Below are positions 1-10,122 of a stretch of 64,000 bases of DNA, in pieces. The notes below the pieces were generated by a model. It ran no database searches. It saw nothing but the letters and a program-made list of their open reading frames with translations, and was not told where the DNA came from. The translations under genes were made by a program, and so were the position numbers. Source of the DNA: Epiperipatus broadwayi (taxonomy: Eukaryota; Onychophora; Udeonychophora; Euonychophora; Peripatidae); the NCBI GenBank assembly GCA_028023455.1, contig JAQFVV010012512.1, positions 2,575,935 to 2,639,934 on the forward strand, given 5' to 3'. How positions within the stretch are numbered: position 1 is the stretch's first letter; every line of letters begins with the position of its first letter.

Positions 1-1946
1 CTGTTGTGAGTAGAGTTATATATAATAATGAATTTTTAAATAATTTCTTTAGTAAAATGACATTTTAAAAGTGATGTGTGAATTTGTACTTTTTATGTTT
101 ATGGTGGGTGTATAGTTGAGCTGGGCTTTCTGGATGCGGTGTGTTCATGATACTTGGAAGTATAGGCTCGGCACTGTCTAGACCTAGAGTTCCCAGAGTA
201 ATCCAGTGGGAAATTTATACAGGCCTCATGAATAGGCCTTGATCTCATGAATTGACCTCATTTATACCCCTAAGTCTCACAGAGATGAGCAGGGTTGGTC
301 CAGTGCCTTTTAATTCTTTTTCTGGATACTACTCTTTGAGGATGATCTGTTTGGGTACTTAGAAGGGGCAATGCTTAAAAATGAGATATTTTCTCACAAT
401 GTCATGGAGCATTGTGTGTTTGATAGTCCATGCTTGGCTATCTACTTATCATGGCATGGGGAGCTGCTGTTCACGTATTCACTTTTCCTACCTCACCCTG
501 CCTACCTCATCAGCATTAACGAATCAAGCAGAAAAGACATTTAAAAAAAATATATTTTATAAAATGATATTATCTTTCATTTATTAAAAAAAAGAACTTT
601 TAAATTGAAACTAATTTTAAATTATATCTATATTTTGTTTATACACACTGATGTGTGAAATTTATATGTTTTCCAAATGAATTATGAAAAAAAAAAGATT
701 ATTATTGTAACAAGTTTAAATAGGTAAATATGTAATATTTTAATATTTTTTTTAATGTCAATTTATTTATTGAATATTCATTATATATTATAAATCGCAT
801 ATCTATGCGCATATATATGTAAATCATAGTAATAATTTGAATATATTTTATTATACTTTTTGTAAATTAATGTAACAATTTAAATTTTGAATAGTAATTA
901 TGTAAATTACAAATGCAATAATTATTTTATGTTTAATTGAAATGTCTTCATCATATGTCATAAAACGCCCATCTGTGTTCGGATATATATGTGTTTATAG
1001 AATCTAATTGAGAAATATTGTAAAACCATATAATAACTTTAGTTGTGTATATAATTTTGTATACTTTTCAAAATCAGAGCCTTATCCTATAAGACCCTAA
1101 ATATCATTTAATTTTAATTTTTTTATTAATAATAAACTTGTATTTATTGTTAAAATTGTATTCCATCATCTCTTGATCACATACAGTAATAGAACTTGTG
1201 TTCTCTGAGCTAGATTTGGATATGGATAAATGTGGATGTGTACTTAGTGCTTTGGGGCATCCAGAGATGATCAATCATCATCCCGGTTGGCACAAAAGAG
1301 GATATTTTTAAAGCCCATGCACTATATTTTATTTTAGTTCAGTCTTGTTAAAAATTTAATTTTATAGTTGGCCAGTATATTAATGGTACTAAGTGGCCAG
1401 AGCATTGATGATGATCAGCATGTTTTAAATGTCCCAGCATTATTGTTTTGATTTTTGATTCTTATGTATTTTAATGGATGGGCACTAAGCTGGTGCATCC
1501 AAGTTATGTTTATATAATTGCCCAAGCTGGCAAAGGCTCAATTGTTAGCCTGGTCTAAAGAAGACCCATTTTCAATCCAGCTACAAGATGGTCTGTTGAT
1601 TTTATTCTGATTTATTGTACTAATTCATTTATTCCCATCAATGATGATGATGGATGGTTTATTTATTTATACTTACTTTTACTTTATAATGCTGGTTGAA
1701 TTTATAATTATGCTTTAGTTGCTCTTCTGAGTTAGCTGGCTAATCTCATTGATCTCTCAATGATCTCTCAGAGATTCTCTAATCTCATGCTCTTATAAAA
1801 TATTTATTACTTATATATACTTTGTAAATTAGTGATATTTCAAATGTATATATTACATGGGGTTGAAGTTGATTTTGCCATCATCCCAGGTTCACTATTT
1901 TCTATCATACCCACTCCATCCATTACAATATATATATATATATAAA
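1..1946. other. Gene-free AT-rich DNA
   Basis: No supported gene. The first 400 bases are less AT-rich than the rest but no reading frame resembles a known protein. The stretch ends in a short (TA)n run at about 1929-1943, which is where the Penelope-like array begins. Confidence 0.6.
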
Positions 1947-2060
1947 ATAAATATTTTGCGGGTTCATCCGTGTTAAAAACTTTTAATATCAATACACTGA
2001 CGTTTCAACTTGGTCACACAAGCCATCCACAGAGTTATAAAAAGGTAGAAAGACGGTTGT
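1947..2060 (-). repeat. PLE 3' terminal repeat (pLTR-like), copy A end
   Basis: Conserved terminal block: on the coding strand a hairpin GGCTTG...CAAGTC followed by GAAACGTC, then about 55 bases ending CCCGCAAAATAT. The same block recurs at 4481, 7040 and 9575 and at the outer ends of E/F, G/H and the 16.6-kb hairpin. The hairpin-plus-GAAAC layout recalls the 3' half of a hammerhead ribozyme, but CUGAUGA is not intact here (GGAUG G), so I do not call a working ribozyme. Confidence 0.7.
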
Positions 2061-2126
2061 AGAGGCGCTACAATCACTGGTTTGAATAAAACATTAAAAA
2101 TCCCACCAATAGCAAAAATGTTAAAT

Positions 2127-3910
2127 TTAAGAATGTTTTTTAAAGAAATCTTCCCAAATAGGAGGAAGTTTGCACGTATCATCTCGCTTATTGATACAAT
2201 CTGGCCTTTTAAGTATCTCAATGGCTTCTCTGATTTTGCATTGGTAGAGATTATCACATCTGGATATGATCCTGGTACTAGAAAAATCTATTTTATGACC
2301 TGAATCTATAGTATGGAGTGAGAGTGCTGATGATGATGAGTGTTGTTTAACTGCATTAGCATGCTCATCTCTCCTAACACTGATGCGACGATTACTCATA
2401 CCTATGTAAGAAGCTTTACAATTTTTACATGAGATTTGATAGACACCATGAGATTCAAGAGGGATTGAATCCTTAGGCTTGGTTATTATATTGCTGATCT
2501 TTTGATGAGCAGAAAATGCTGTATCTATATTATAGTGTTTTAATATACGTCCGATACTGTCTGTAGTTCCTTTTACATATGGAACACAAATCCTAATAGC
2601 TGACTTATCATCTTTTTGTTTCCTATTTTGTCTATTTTGGGCTTGAAATAAGGCTTTTTTTATAAATTTGTAATTATAACTATTTGCTAATAAAACACTA
2701 TTAATATGATTTATTTCTTCTTTCAGATGTGTGTCATCTGAAAGGTTAATTGCTCTATTTAAAAGAGTTTTGGCTACAGAAACTATCTGAGTTGGGTGAT
2801 GATGAGAATGGAAATGTAAATATCTGTCTGTGTGTGTATCCTTTCTGTAAATAGAAAAAGATAAACTATTTGGTGTTCTGGTGACTAGAACATCAAGAAA
2901 AGGGAGTTTTCCATCAGACTCTGTCTCCATTGTAAATTTAATATGAGGATGCATATTATTTAAATGTAAGAAAAAATCATCTAATGTATTTTTTCCATGT
3001 TGCCATATGACAAAAGTGTCATCTATGTATCTGAGCCAAATGAGAGGTTTTAAAGATGATGATTCTAAAGCACGAGTTTCTATATATTCCATGAATAAAT
3101 CAGCTATTACTCCTGAGATAGGTGAGCCCATAGGAGTACCAAAAACTTGTCTGTAATGCTGTCCATTGTATACAAAATATGTATTTAAGAGACAATGTTT
3201 AATCAAAGCAATAATATGGTCTGGTAAATTGCAACGTTGTGAGATTATATTTAAAGCTTCATCAATTGGAATGTTTGTAAACAAAGACACGACATCAAAA
3301 CTGACCAGAATGTCACTAGCATTAATTTTTAAACTTTTTAAAACAGAAATAAAATGAAGAGAGTTTTTAATATATGATTTAATAGATGGGATTGTAGGTT
3401 TAATGAAATCCGATAAGTATCTAGCTAAAATATGAGTTGGAGAACCTATTGCACTTACTATTGGATGAAGAGGGGTATCTGGTTTGTGAATTTTTGGAAG
3501 TCCATAAAATTTTGGACAGACACAAGATTTTTCACGAGGGATTATTTTATTTTTTATCTCTGTTTCAATAGGTGATTTATTAATAATAGCTTTTGTTGTT
3601 TTTTCCAAATATGTAGTATGATCTCTTTTTGATAGTTTATAAGTTTTATCACTAAGCAGATCTAAAATTTTATTATGGTAAATGTCACGATCCATTACAA
3701 CTGTGGCATTACCTTTATCAGCTGGAAGTACAACAATTGATTTGTCCGATTTTATATTATTTAATGCTTGTCTTTCTTTCTTTGAAAAATTATTTTTAGG
3801 AAGCTTAGCTTTTTTTAAAATATTACAAATCTCAGCTCTAGCTAAATCAGCCGATGTAGAATCAATTTTATCAAGAGCTGATTCAACATTACAGACAATT
3901 TTCTCAAAAG
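2127..3910 (-). CDS. PLE reverse transcriptase / GIY-YIG endonuclease, main part (copy A)
   Basis: Copies element RNA and, by family knowledge, nicks target DNA for target-primed reverse transcription in the nucleus. From Met at 3695 the frame is 522 residues; it is open upstream to the frameshift near 3915. Positions counted from that Met: RT motif 2 region FYGLPKIHKP 63-72; motif A FDVVSLFTN 133-141 with catalytic D134; motif B GTPMGSPISG 186-195; motif C YIDD 223-226; the PLE motif LPFLDVLV 264-271; linker VPYVKG 371-376; GIY-YIG halves GVY 417-419 and YIG 430-432 with a C-x2-C between them; catalytic-type Glu 490 in IREAIE. All key RT and EN residues are present. The internal Met is probably not the true start, because RT continues upstream (ADKGNATVV). 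With the N-terminal part the protein would be about 790 residues, normal for PLEs. Confidence 0.93.
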
Positions 3911-4500
3911 GTATCCGGGGAAGGTGTTAAAGCAAAATTGAAACCTTTTTCTAAAACCGAAATTTCATCTGTAGAGAGGGCTTTCTTAGATAAATTGTAA
4001 ACGGTTTTTTGATTTGGATACATAATGTTTGGGGATTGTGTTCTAATTAGCATTTGCAATTTTTTCTTTTGCTTTGCTGTTACCAATTCCGAATCTTTAA
4101 ACGATCGAAAACTTGCAATACGATCAAAACTAGTCCACAGTAAAGGATGTATTTTATTACTAAGGAATAAACGTAAATGTAGCAATACTTTATCAATTTT
4201 GTCTAAATTTTTCCGAGTTTCTTTAATAAAAGAGTTTAAAATAATATTGCTGGTTTTCCTTAGAATTTTACTAACATTATAATTGTTCTTGTGAAACACA
4301 ATTTTACAGCAAGTGGGTATAACGTTGTGATTTTTGCACGCTAACAAAAAAGATAAATTACAAAGTAACTTACATTTCTTACTCCACGTTCTTTCAAATA
4401 TACGAAGCTGTTTAAAAATTTCCTCCCCGTAGAGGTTAGTAATGTTAAAACGAAGATTTGCACGGGTTAAATATATAAAATACATATTTTGCGGGTTCAT
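3904..4500 (-). CDS. PLE N-terminal domain (copy A), separated by frameshift
   Basis: 198-codon frame starting MNPQNMYF in the terminal repeat shared with copy B, so translation could start in the pLTR. It is basic, matches residues 1 to about 193 of the copy D frame at 7101-8069, then leaves frame at the extra C near 3915. In PLEs this region precedes the RT and carries no recognised enzymatic motif. The start is chosen because the same ATG opens the frame in copy D. Confidence 0.8.
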   Translation of the reverse strand: MNPQNMYFIYLTRANLRFNITNLYGEEIFKQLRIFERTWSKKCKLLCNLSFLLACKNHNVIPTCCKIVFHKNNYNVSKILRKTSNIILNSFIKETRKNLDKIDKVLLHLRLFLSNKIHPLLWTSFDRIASFRSFKDSELVTAKQKKKLQMLIRTQSPNIMYPNQKTVYNLSKKALSTDEISVLEKGFNFALTPSPDTF

Positions 4501-6380
4501 CCGTGTTAAAAACTTTTAATATCAATATACTGACGTTTCGACTTGGTCACACAAGCCATCCACAGAGTTATAAAAAGGTAGAAAGACGGTTGTAGAGGCG
4601 CTACAATCACTGGTTTGAATAAAACATTAAAAATCCCACCAATAGCAAAAATGTTAAATTTAAGAATGTTTTTTAAAGAAATCTTTCCAAATAGGAGGAA
4701 GTTTGCACGTATCATCTCGCTTATTGATACAATCTGGCCTTTTAAGTATCTCAATGGCTTCTCTGATTTTGCATTGGTAGAGATTATCACATCTGGATAT
4801 GATCCTGGTACTAGAAAAATCTATTTTATGACCTGAATCTATAGTATGGAGTGAGAGTGCTGATGATGATGAGTGTTGTTTAACTGCATTAGCATGCTCA
4901 TCTCTCCTAACACTGATGCGACGATTACTCATACCTATGTAAGAAGCTTTACAATTTTTACATGAGATTTGATAGACACCATGAGATTCAAGAGGGATTG
5001 AATCCTTAGGCTTGGTTATTATATTGCTGATCTTTTGATGAGCAGAAAATGCTGTATCTATATTATAGCGTTTTAATATACGTCCGATACTGTCTGTAGT
5101 TCCTTTTACATATGGAACACAAATCCTAATAGCTGACTTATCATCTTTTTGTTTCCTATTTTGTCTATTTTGGGCTTGAAATAAGGCTTTTTTTATAAAT
5201 TTGTAATTATAACTATTTGCTAATAAAACACTATTAATATGATTTATTTCTTCTTTCAGATGTGTGTCATCTGAAAGGTTAATTGCTCTATTTAAAAGAG
5301 TTTTGGCTACAGAAACTATCTGAGTTGGGTGATGATGAGAATGGAAATGTAAATATCTGTCTGTGTGTGTATTCTTTCTGTAAATAGAAAAAGATAAACT
5401 ATTTGGTGTTCTGGTGACTAGAACATCAAGAAAAGGGAGTTTTCCATCAGACTCTGTCTCCATTGTAAATTTAATATGAGGATGCATATTATTTAAATGT
5501 AAGAAAAAATCATCTAATGTATTTTTTCCATGTTGCCATATGACAAAAGTGTCATCTATGTATCTGAGCCAAATGAGAGGTTTTAAAGATGATGATTCTA
5601 AAGCACGAGTTTCTATATATTCCATGAATAAATCAGCTATTACTCCTGAGATAGGTGAGCCCATAGGAGTACCAAAAACTTGTCTGTAATGCTGTCCATT
5701 GTATACAAAATATGTATTTAAGAGACAATGTTTAATCAAAGCAATAATATGGTCTGGTAAATTGCAACGTTGTGAGATTATATTTAAAGCTTCATCAATT
5801 GGAATGTTTGTAAACAAAGACACGACATCAAAACTGACCAGAATGTCACTAGCATTAATTTTTAAACTTTTTAAAACAGAAATAAAATGAAGAGAGTTTT
5901 TAATATATGATTTAATAGATGGGATTGTAGGTTTCATGAAATCCGATAAGTATCTAGCTAAAATATGAGTTGGAGAACCTATTGCACTTACTATTGGACG
6001 AAGAGGGGTATCTGGTTTGTGAATTTTTGGAAGTCCATAAAATTTTGGACAGACACAAGATTTTTCATGAGGGATTATTTTATTTTTTATCTCTGTTTCA
6101 ATAGGTGATTTATTAATAATAGCTTTTGTTGTTTTTTCCAAATATGTAGTATGATCTCTTTTTGATAGTTTATAAGTTTTATCATTAAGCAGATCTAAAA
6201 TTTTATTATGGTAAATGTCACGATCCATTACAACTGTGGCATTACCTTTATCAGCTGGAAGTACAACAATTGATTTGTCCGATTTTATATTATTTAATCT
6301 TTCTTTCTTTCTTTGAAAAATTATTTTTAGGAAGCTTAGCTTTTTTTAAAATATTACAAATCTCAGCTCTAGCTAAATCA
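4481..6380 (-). mobile_element. PLE copy B, 5'-truncated
   Basis: Tandem with copy A (B's 3' end directly precedes A's 5' end on the minus strand). It lacks the N-terminal domain: its 5' side stops at 6380 and is joined to the inverted copy C. A CTTTCTTT-type run near 6298 is 2 bases shorter than in copy A. Confidence 0.9.
4660..6228 (-). CDS. PLE RT / GIY-YIG endonuclease (copy B), 5'-truncated
   Basis: 522 codons with the same motif positions as copy A: D134, YIDD 223-226, GVY 417, YIG 430, E490. It differs at 7 residues (S15N, R54H, H77R, I98M, D286N, H387R, E515K). Six of the seven are G/A transitions on the coding strand; I98M is a transversion. The frame is open upstream of the Met as far as the 2-base indel near 6298, then meets the inversion junction. 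The N-terminal domain and true start are missing, so it probably cannot act alone. Confidence 0.9.
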   Translation of the reverse strand: MDRDIYHNKILDLLNDKTYKLSKRDHTTYLEKTTKAIINKSPIETEIKNKIIPHEKSCVCPKFYGLPKIHKPDTPLRPIVSAIGSPTHILARYLSDFMKPTIPSIKSYIKNSLHFISVLKSLKINASDILVSFDVVSLFTNIPIDEALNIISQRCNLPDHIIALIKHCLLNTYFVYNGQHYRQVFGTPMGSPISGVIADLFMEYIETRALESSSLKPLIWLRYIDDTFVIWQHGKNTLDDFFLHLNNMHPHIKFTMETESDGKLPFLDVLVTRTPNSLSFSIYRKNTHTDRYLHFHSHHHPTQIVSVAKTLLNRAINLSDDTHLKEEINHINSVLLANSYNYKFIKKALFQAQNRQNRKQKDDKSAIRICVPYVKGTTDSIGRILKRYNIDTAFSAHQKISNIITKPKDSIPLESHGVYQISCKNCKASYIGMSNRRISVRRDEHANAVKQHSSSSALSLHTIDSGHKIDFSSTRIISRCDNLYQCKIREAIEILKRPDCINKRDDTCKLPPIWKDFFKKHS

Positions 6381-6941
6381 GCAAATAGTTATAATTACAA
6401 ATTTATAAAAAAAGCCTTATTTCAAGCCCAAAATAGACAAAATAGGAAACAAAAAGATGATAAGTCAGCTATTAGGATTTGTGTTCCATATGTAAAAGGA
6501 ACTACAGACAGTATCGGATGTATATTAAAATGCTATAATATAGATACAGCATTTTCTGCTCATCAAAAGATCAGCAATATAATAACCAAGCCTAAGGATT
6601 CAATCCCTCTTGAATCTCATGGTGTCTATCAAATCTCATGTAAAAATTGTAAAGCTTCTTACATAGGTATGAGTAATCGTCGCATCAGTGTTAGGAGAGA
6701 TGAGCATGCTAATGCAGTTAAACAACACTCATCATCATCAGCACTCTCACTCCATACTATAGATTCAGGTCATAAAATAGATTTTTCTAGTACCAGGATC
6801 ATATCCAGATGTGATAATCTCTACCAATGCAAAATCAGAGAAGCCATTGAGATACTTAAAAGGCCAGATTGTATCAATAAGCGAGATGATACGTGCAAAC
6901 TTCCTCCTATTTGGAAAGATTTCTTTAAAAAACATTCTTAA
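6270..6941 (+). CDS. Chimeric ORF: antisense PLE leader fused to intact GIY-YIG endonuclease
   Basis: 223 codons. About the first 38 residues are read antisense through copy B; after the junction at 6380 the frame enters copy C in its correct frame and encodes the linker and a complete GIY-YIG domain (GVY, YIG, IREAIE) to the normal stop. The fusion is probably accidental, created by the inversion, but it gives an RT-less endonuclease frame with its own Met. Confidence 0.6.
   Translation: MICPILYYLIFLSFFEKLFLGSLAFFKILQISALAKSANSYNYKFIKKALFQAQNRQNRKQKDDKSAIRICVPYVKGTTDSIGCILKCYNIDTAFSAHQKISNIITKPKDSIPLESHGVYQISCKNCKASYIGMSNRRISVRRDEHANAVKQHSSSSALSLHTIDSGHKIDFSSTRIISRCDNLYQCKIREAIEILKRPDCINKRDDTCKLPPIWKDFFKKHS
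6375..6386. other. Head-to-head inversion junction B/C with AGC microhomology
   Basis: Copy B (minus) reads ...AAATCAGC up to here; the same site in copy A continues CGATG. Copy C (plus) continues AGCAAATAG as in copy D near 8920. The three bases AGC belong to both partners, so the breakpoint is a 3-bp microhomology join between different internal positions of the element. Confidence 0.85.
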
Positions 6942-7117
6942 ATTTAACATTTTTGCTATTGGTGGGATTTTTAATGTTTTATTCAAACCAGTGATTGTAG
7001 CGCCTCTACAACCGTCTTTCTACCTTTTTATAACTCTGTGGATGGCTTGTGTGACCAAGTCGAAACGTCAGTGTATTGATATTAAAAGTTTTTAACACGG
7101 ATGAACCCGCAAAATAT
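6381..7117 (+). mobile_element. PLE copy C, severely 5'-truncated
   Basis: Starts inside the RT-EN linker (NSYNYKF) and runs through the whole GIY-YIG domain and 3' region into copy D, with which it is head-to-tail. Sequence almost identical to A, B and D. Confidence 0.9.
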
Positions 7118-9476
7118 GTATTTTATATATTTAACCCATGCAAATCTTCGTTTTAACATTACTAACCTCTACGGGGAGGAAATTTTTAAACAGCTTCGTA
7201 TATTTGAAAGAACGTGGAGTAAGAAATGTAAGTTACTTTGTAATTTATCTTTTTTGTTAGCGTGCAAAAATCACAACGTTATACCCACTTGCTGTAAAAT
7301 TGTGTTTCACAAGAACAATTATAATGTTAGTAAAATTCTAAGGAAAACCAGCAATATTATTTTAAACTCTTTTATTAAAGAAACTCGGAAAAATTTAGAC
7401 AAAATTGATAAAGTATTGCTACATTTACGTTTATTCCTTAGTAATAAAATACATCCTTTACTGTGGACTAGTTTTGATCGTATTGCAAGTTTTCGATCGT
7501 TTAAAGATTCGGAATTGGTAACAGCAAAGCAAAAGAAAAAATTGCAAATGCTAATTAGAACACAATCCCCAAACATTATGTATCCAAATCAAAAAACCGT
7601 TTACAATTTATCTAAGAAAGCCCTCTCTACAGATGAAATTTCGGTTTTAGAAAAAGGTTTCAATTTTGCTTTAACACCTTCCCGGATACCTTTTGAGAAA
7701 ATTGTCTGTAATGTTGAATCAGCTCTTGATAAAATTGATTCTACATCGGCTGATTTAGCTAGAGCTGAGATTTGTAATATTTTAAAAAAAGCTAAGCTTC
7801 CTAAAAATAATTTTTCAAAGAAAGAAAGACAAGCATTAAATAATATAAAATCGGACAAATCAATTGTTGTACTTCCAGCTGATAAAGGTAATGCCACAGT
7901 TGTAATGGATCGTGACATTTACCATAATAAAATTTTAGATCTGCTTAGTGATAAAACTTATAAACTATCAAAAAGAGATCATACTACATATTTGGAAAAA
8001 ACAACAAAAGCTATTATTAATAAATCACCTATTGAAACAGAGATAAAAAATAAAATAATCCCTCAGTGAAAAATCTTGTGTCTGTCCAAAATTTTATGGA
8101 CTTCCAAAAATTCACAAACCAGATACCCCTCTTCGTCCAATAGTAAGTGCAATAGGTTCTCCAACTCATATTTTAGCTAGATACTTATCGGATTTCATTA
8201 AACCTACAATCCCATCTATTAAATCATATATTAAAAACTCTCTTCATTTTATTTCTGTTTTAAAAAGTTTAAAAATTAATGCTAGTGACATTCTGGTCAG
8301 TTTTGATGTCGTGTCTTTGTTTACAAACATTCCAATTGATGAAGCTTTAAATATAATCTCACAACGTTGCAATTTACCAGACCATATTATTGCTTTGATT
8401 AAACATTGTCTCTTAAATACATATTTTGTATACAATGGACAGCATTACAGACAAGTTTTTGGTACTCCTATGGGCTCACCTATCTCAGGAGTAATAGCTG
8501 ATTTATTCATGGAATATATAGAAACTCGTGCTTTAGAATCATCATCTTTAAAACCTCTCATTTGGCTCAGATACATAGATGACACTTTTGTCATATGGCA
8601 ACATGGAAAAAATAAATTAGTCTGATTTTTTCTTACATTTAAATAATATGCATCCTCATATTAAATTTACAATGGAGACAGAGTCTGATGGAAAACTCCC
8701 TTTTCTTGATGTTCTAGTCACCAGAACACCAAATAGTTTATCTTTTTCTATTTACAGAAAGGATACACACACAGACAGATATTTACATTTCCATTCTCAT
8801 CATCACCCAACTCAGATAGTTTCTGTAGCCAAAACTCTTTTAAATAGAGCAATTAACCTTTCAGATGACACACATCTGAAAGAAGAAATAAATCATATTA
8901 ATAGTGTTTTATTAGCAAATAGTTATAATTACAAATTTATAAAAAAAGCCTTATTTCAAGCCCAAAATAGACAAAATAGGAAACAAAAAGATGATAAGTC
9001 AGCTATTAGGATTTGTGTTCCATATGTAAAAGGAACTACAGACAGTATCGGACGTATATTAAAACGCTATAATATAGATACAGCATTTTCTGCTCATCAA
9101 AAGATCAGCAATATAATAACCAAGCCTAAGGATTCAATCCCTCTTGAATCTCATGGTGTCTATCAAATCTCATGTAAAAATTGTAAAGCTTCTTACATAG
9201 GTATGAGTAATCGTCGCATCAGTGTTAGGAGAGATGAGCATGCTAATGCAGTTAAACAACACTCAGATCGGATCAGCACTCTCACTCCATACTATAGATT
9301 CAGGTCATAAAATAGATTTTTCTAGTACCAGGATCATATCCAGATGTGATAATCTCTACCAATGCAAAATCAGAGAAGCCATTGAGATACTTAAAAGGCC
9401 AGATTGTATCAATAAGCGAGATGATACGTGCAAACTTCCTCCTATTTGGAAAGATTTCTTTAAAAAACATTCTTAA
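7101..9476 (+). pseudogene. PLE RT / GIY-YIG protein, frameshifted (copy D)
   Basis: Frame opens with MNPQNMYF at 7101 and is intact through the N-terminal domain and RT start (DKGNATVV), including the site where copy A is shifted. Three +1 lesions follow: CCTCAGTG for CCTCGTG near 8065 (stop TGA at 8067-8069), ATTAGTCTGA for ATTAGATGA near 8616, and CAGATCGGATC in place of CATCATCATC near 9264. The intervening pieces (8070-8625, 8648-9310, 9222-9476) still show FDVVSLFTN, YIDD, GVY, YIG and IREAIE. No point nonsense mutation is seen apart from the stops made by the shifts. Confidence 0.9.
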
Positions 9477-9705
9477 ATTTAACATTTTTGCTATTGGTGG
9501 GATTTTTAATGTTTTATTCAAACCAGTGATTGTAGCGCCTCTACAACCGTCTTTCTACCTTTTTATAACTCTGTGGATGGCTTGTGTGACCAAGTCGAAA
9601 CGTCAGTGTATTGATATTAAAAGTTTTTAACACGGATGAACCCGCAAAATATGTATTTTATATATTTAACCCGTGCAAATCTTCGTTTTAACATATATAT
9701 ATATA
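7118..9705 (+). mobile_element. PLE copy D, full length
   Basis: Complete plus-strand copy. The 3' end repeats the 5' terminal sequence (about 7050-7165 and 9585-9700) and runs about 45 bases further into the next unit than copy A's end does, then stops at (TA)n at about 9694. Several single-base insertions break its frame. Confidence 0.9.
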
Positions 9706-10055
9706 TACATAACTGAATGGAAGTAATTACCTCTCAGTGAGTTATTTGTTGTTACAAACAATGAAAGACAATGATGTAATGTGTCTTTGAGTTTTGTTGT
9801 GATATAAGCTTAGTTTTTAAATACTTTTGAAATTATAGAGTGAATTTTGACTATAGTTATAATTTATGTACAAACTAAATAGTATGAAATTACTATTAAT
9901 GTACACAAAAGATAAACAATGAGTCTTACTTTTAACAATCTCTGAATATTAGATGAAATATTAATTTTTTAAAAAATGTAATACTAAATAATCCTATCTT
10001 TTCAAATATCTATAATTTAAGTGGAAATAGCTATTTCCCCACTGAATTATCTCAT

Positions 10056-10122
<67 letters not shown>

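Larger units (their letters stand above)
1947..4480 (-). mobile_element. PLE copy A, full length
   Basis: Complete unit on the minus strand. Its 3' end lies at about 1947-2010 next to (TA)n and its 5' end abuts the 3' end of copy B at about 4481. The coding region is broken by only one extra C, a CCCC run at about 3914-3917 where copy D has CCC. It is the least damaged copy in the window; the single-base homopolymer lesion could also be a consensus error. Confidence 0.88.
1947..9705. mobile_element. Penelope-like element array, four copies, quasi-palindromic
   Basis: Four copies of one PLE are joined in the order A(-), B(-), C(+), D(+). Each arm, read from the centre outward, is a 5'-truncated copy (B or C) followed head-to-tail by a full-length copy (A or D), which is the tandem arrangement known for PLEs, where the upstream partial copy supplies a 'pLTR'. 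The tandem period is about 2,533 bp (terminal motif at 1959 and 4491; ORFs at 2127 and 4660). Copies are nearly identical: proteins of A and B differ at 7 of 522 residues, so the array looks young. Both outer edges run into TA repeats. Confidence 0.93.

Noticed and set aside
381-587. 68-codon frame near the left end
   Set aside because: No motif, and the frame ends in an A/T-rich low-complexity stretch.
1973-2257. 94-codon frame overlapping the PLE 3' end (also 4506-4790, 6811-7095, 9346-9630)
   Set aside because: Alternate frame over the endonuclease end and 3' region. It is open in all young copies, but older copies E-H do not keep it clearly; treated as chance.
2082-2303. 73-codon frame antisense to the PLE (also 4615-4836, 6765-6986, 9300-9521)
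   Set aside because: Shadow of the endonuclease coding strand, identical in all copies because the DNA is; no independent evidence.
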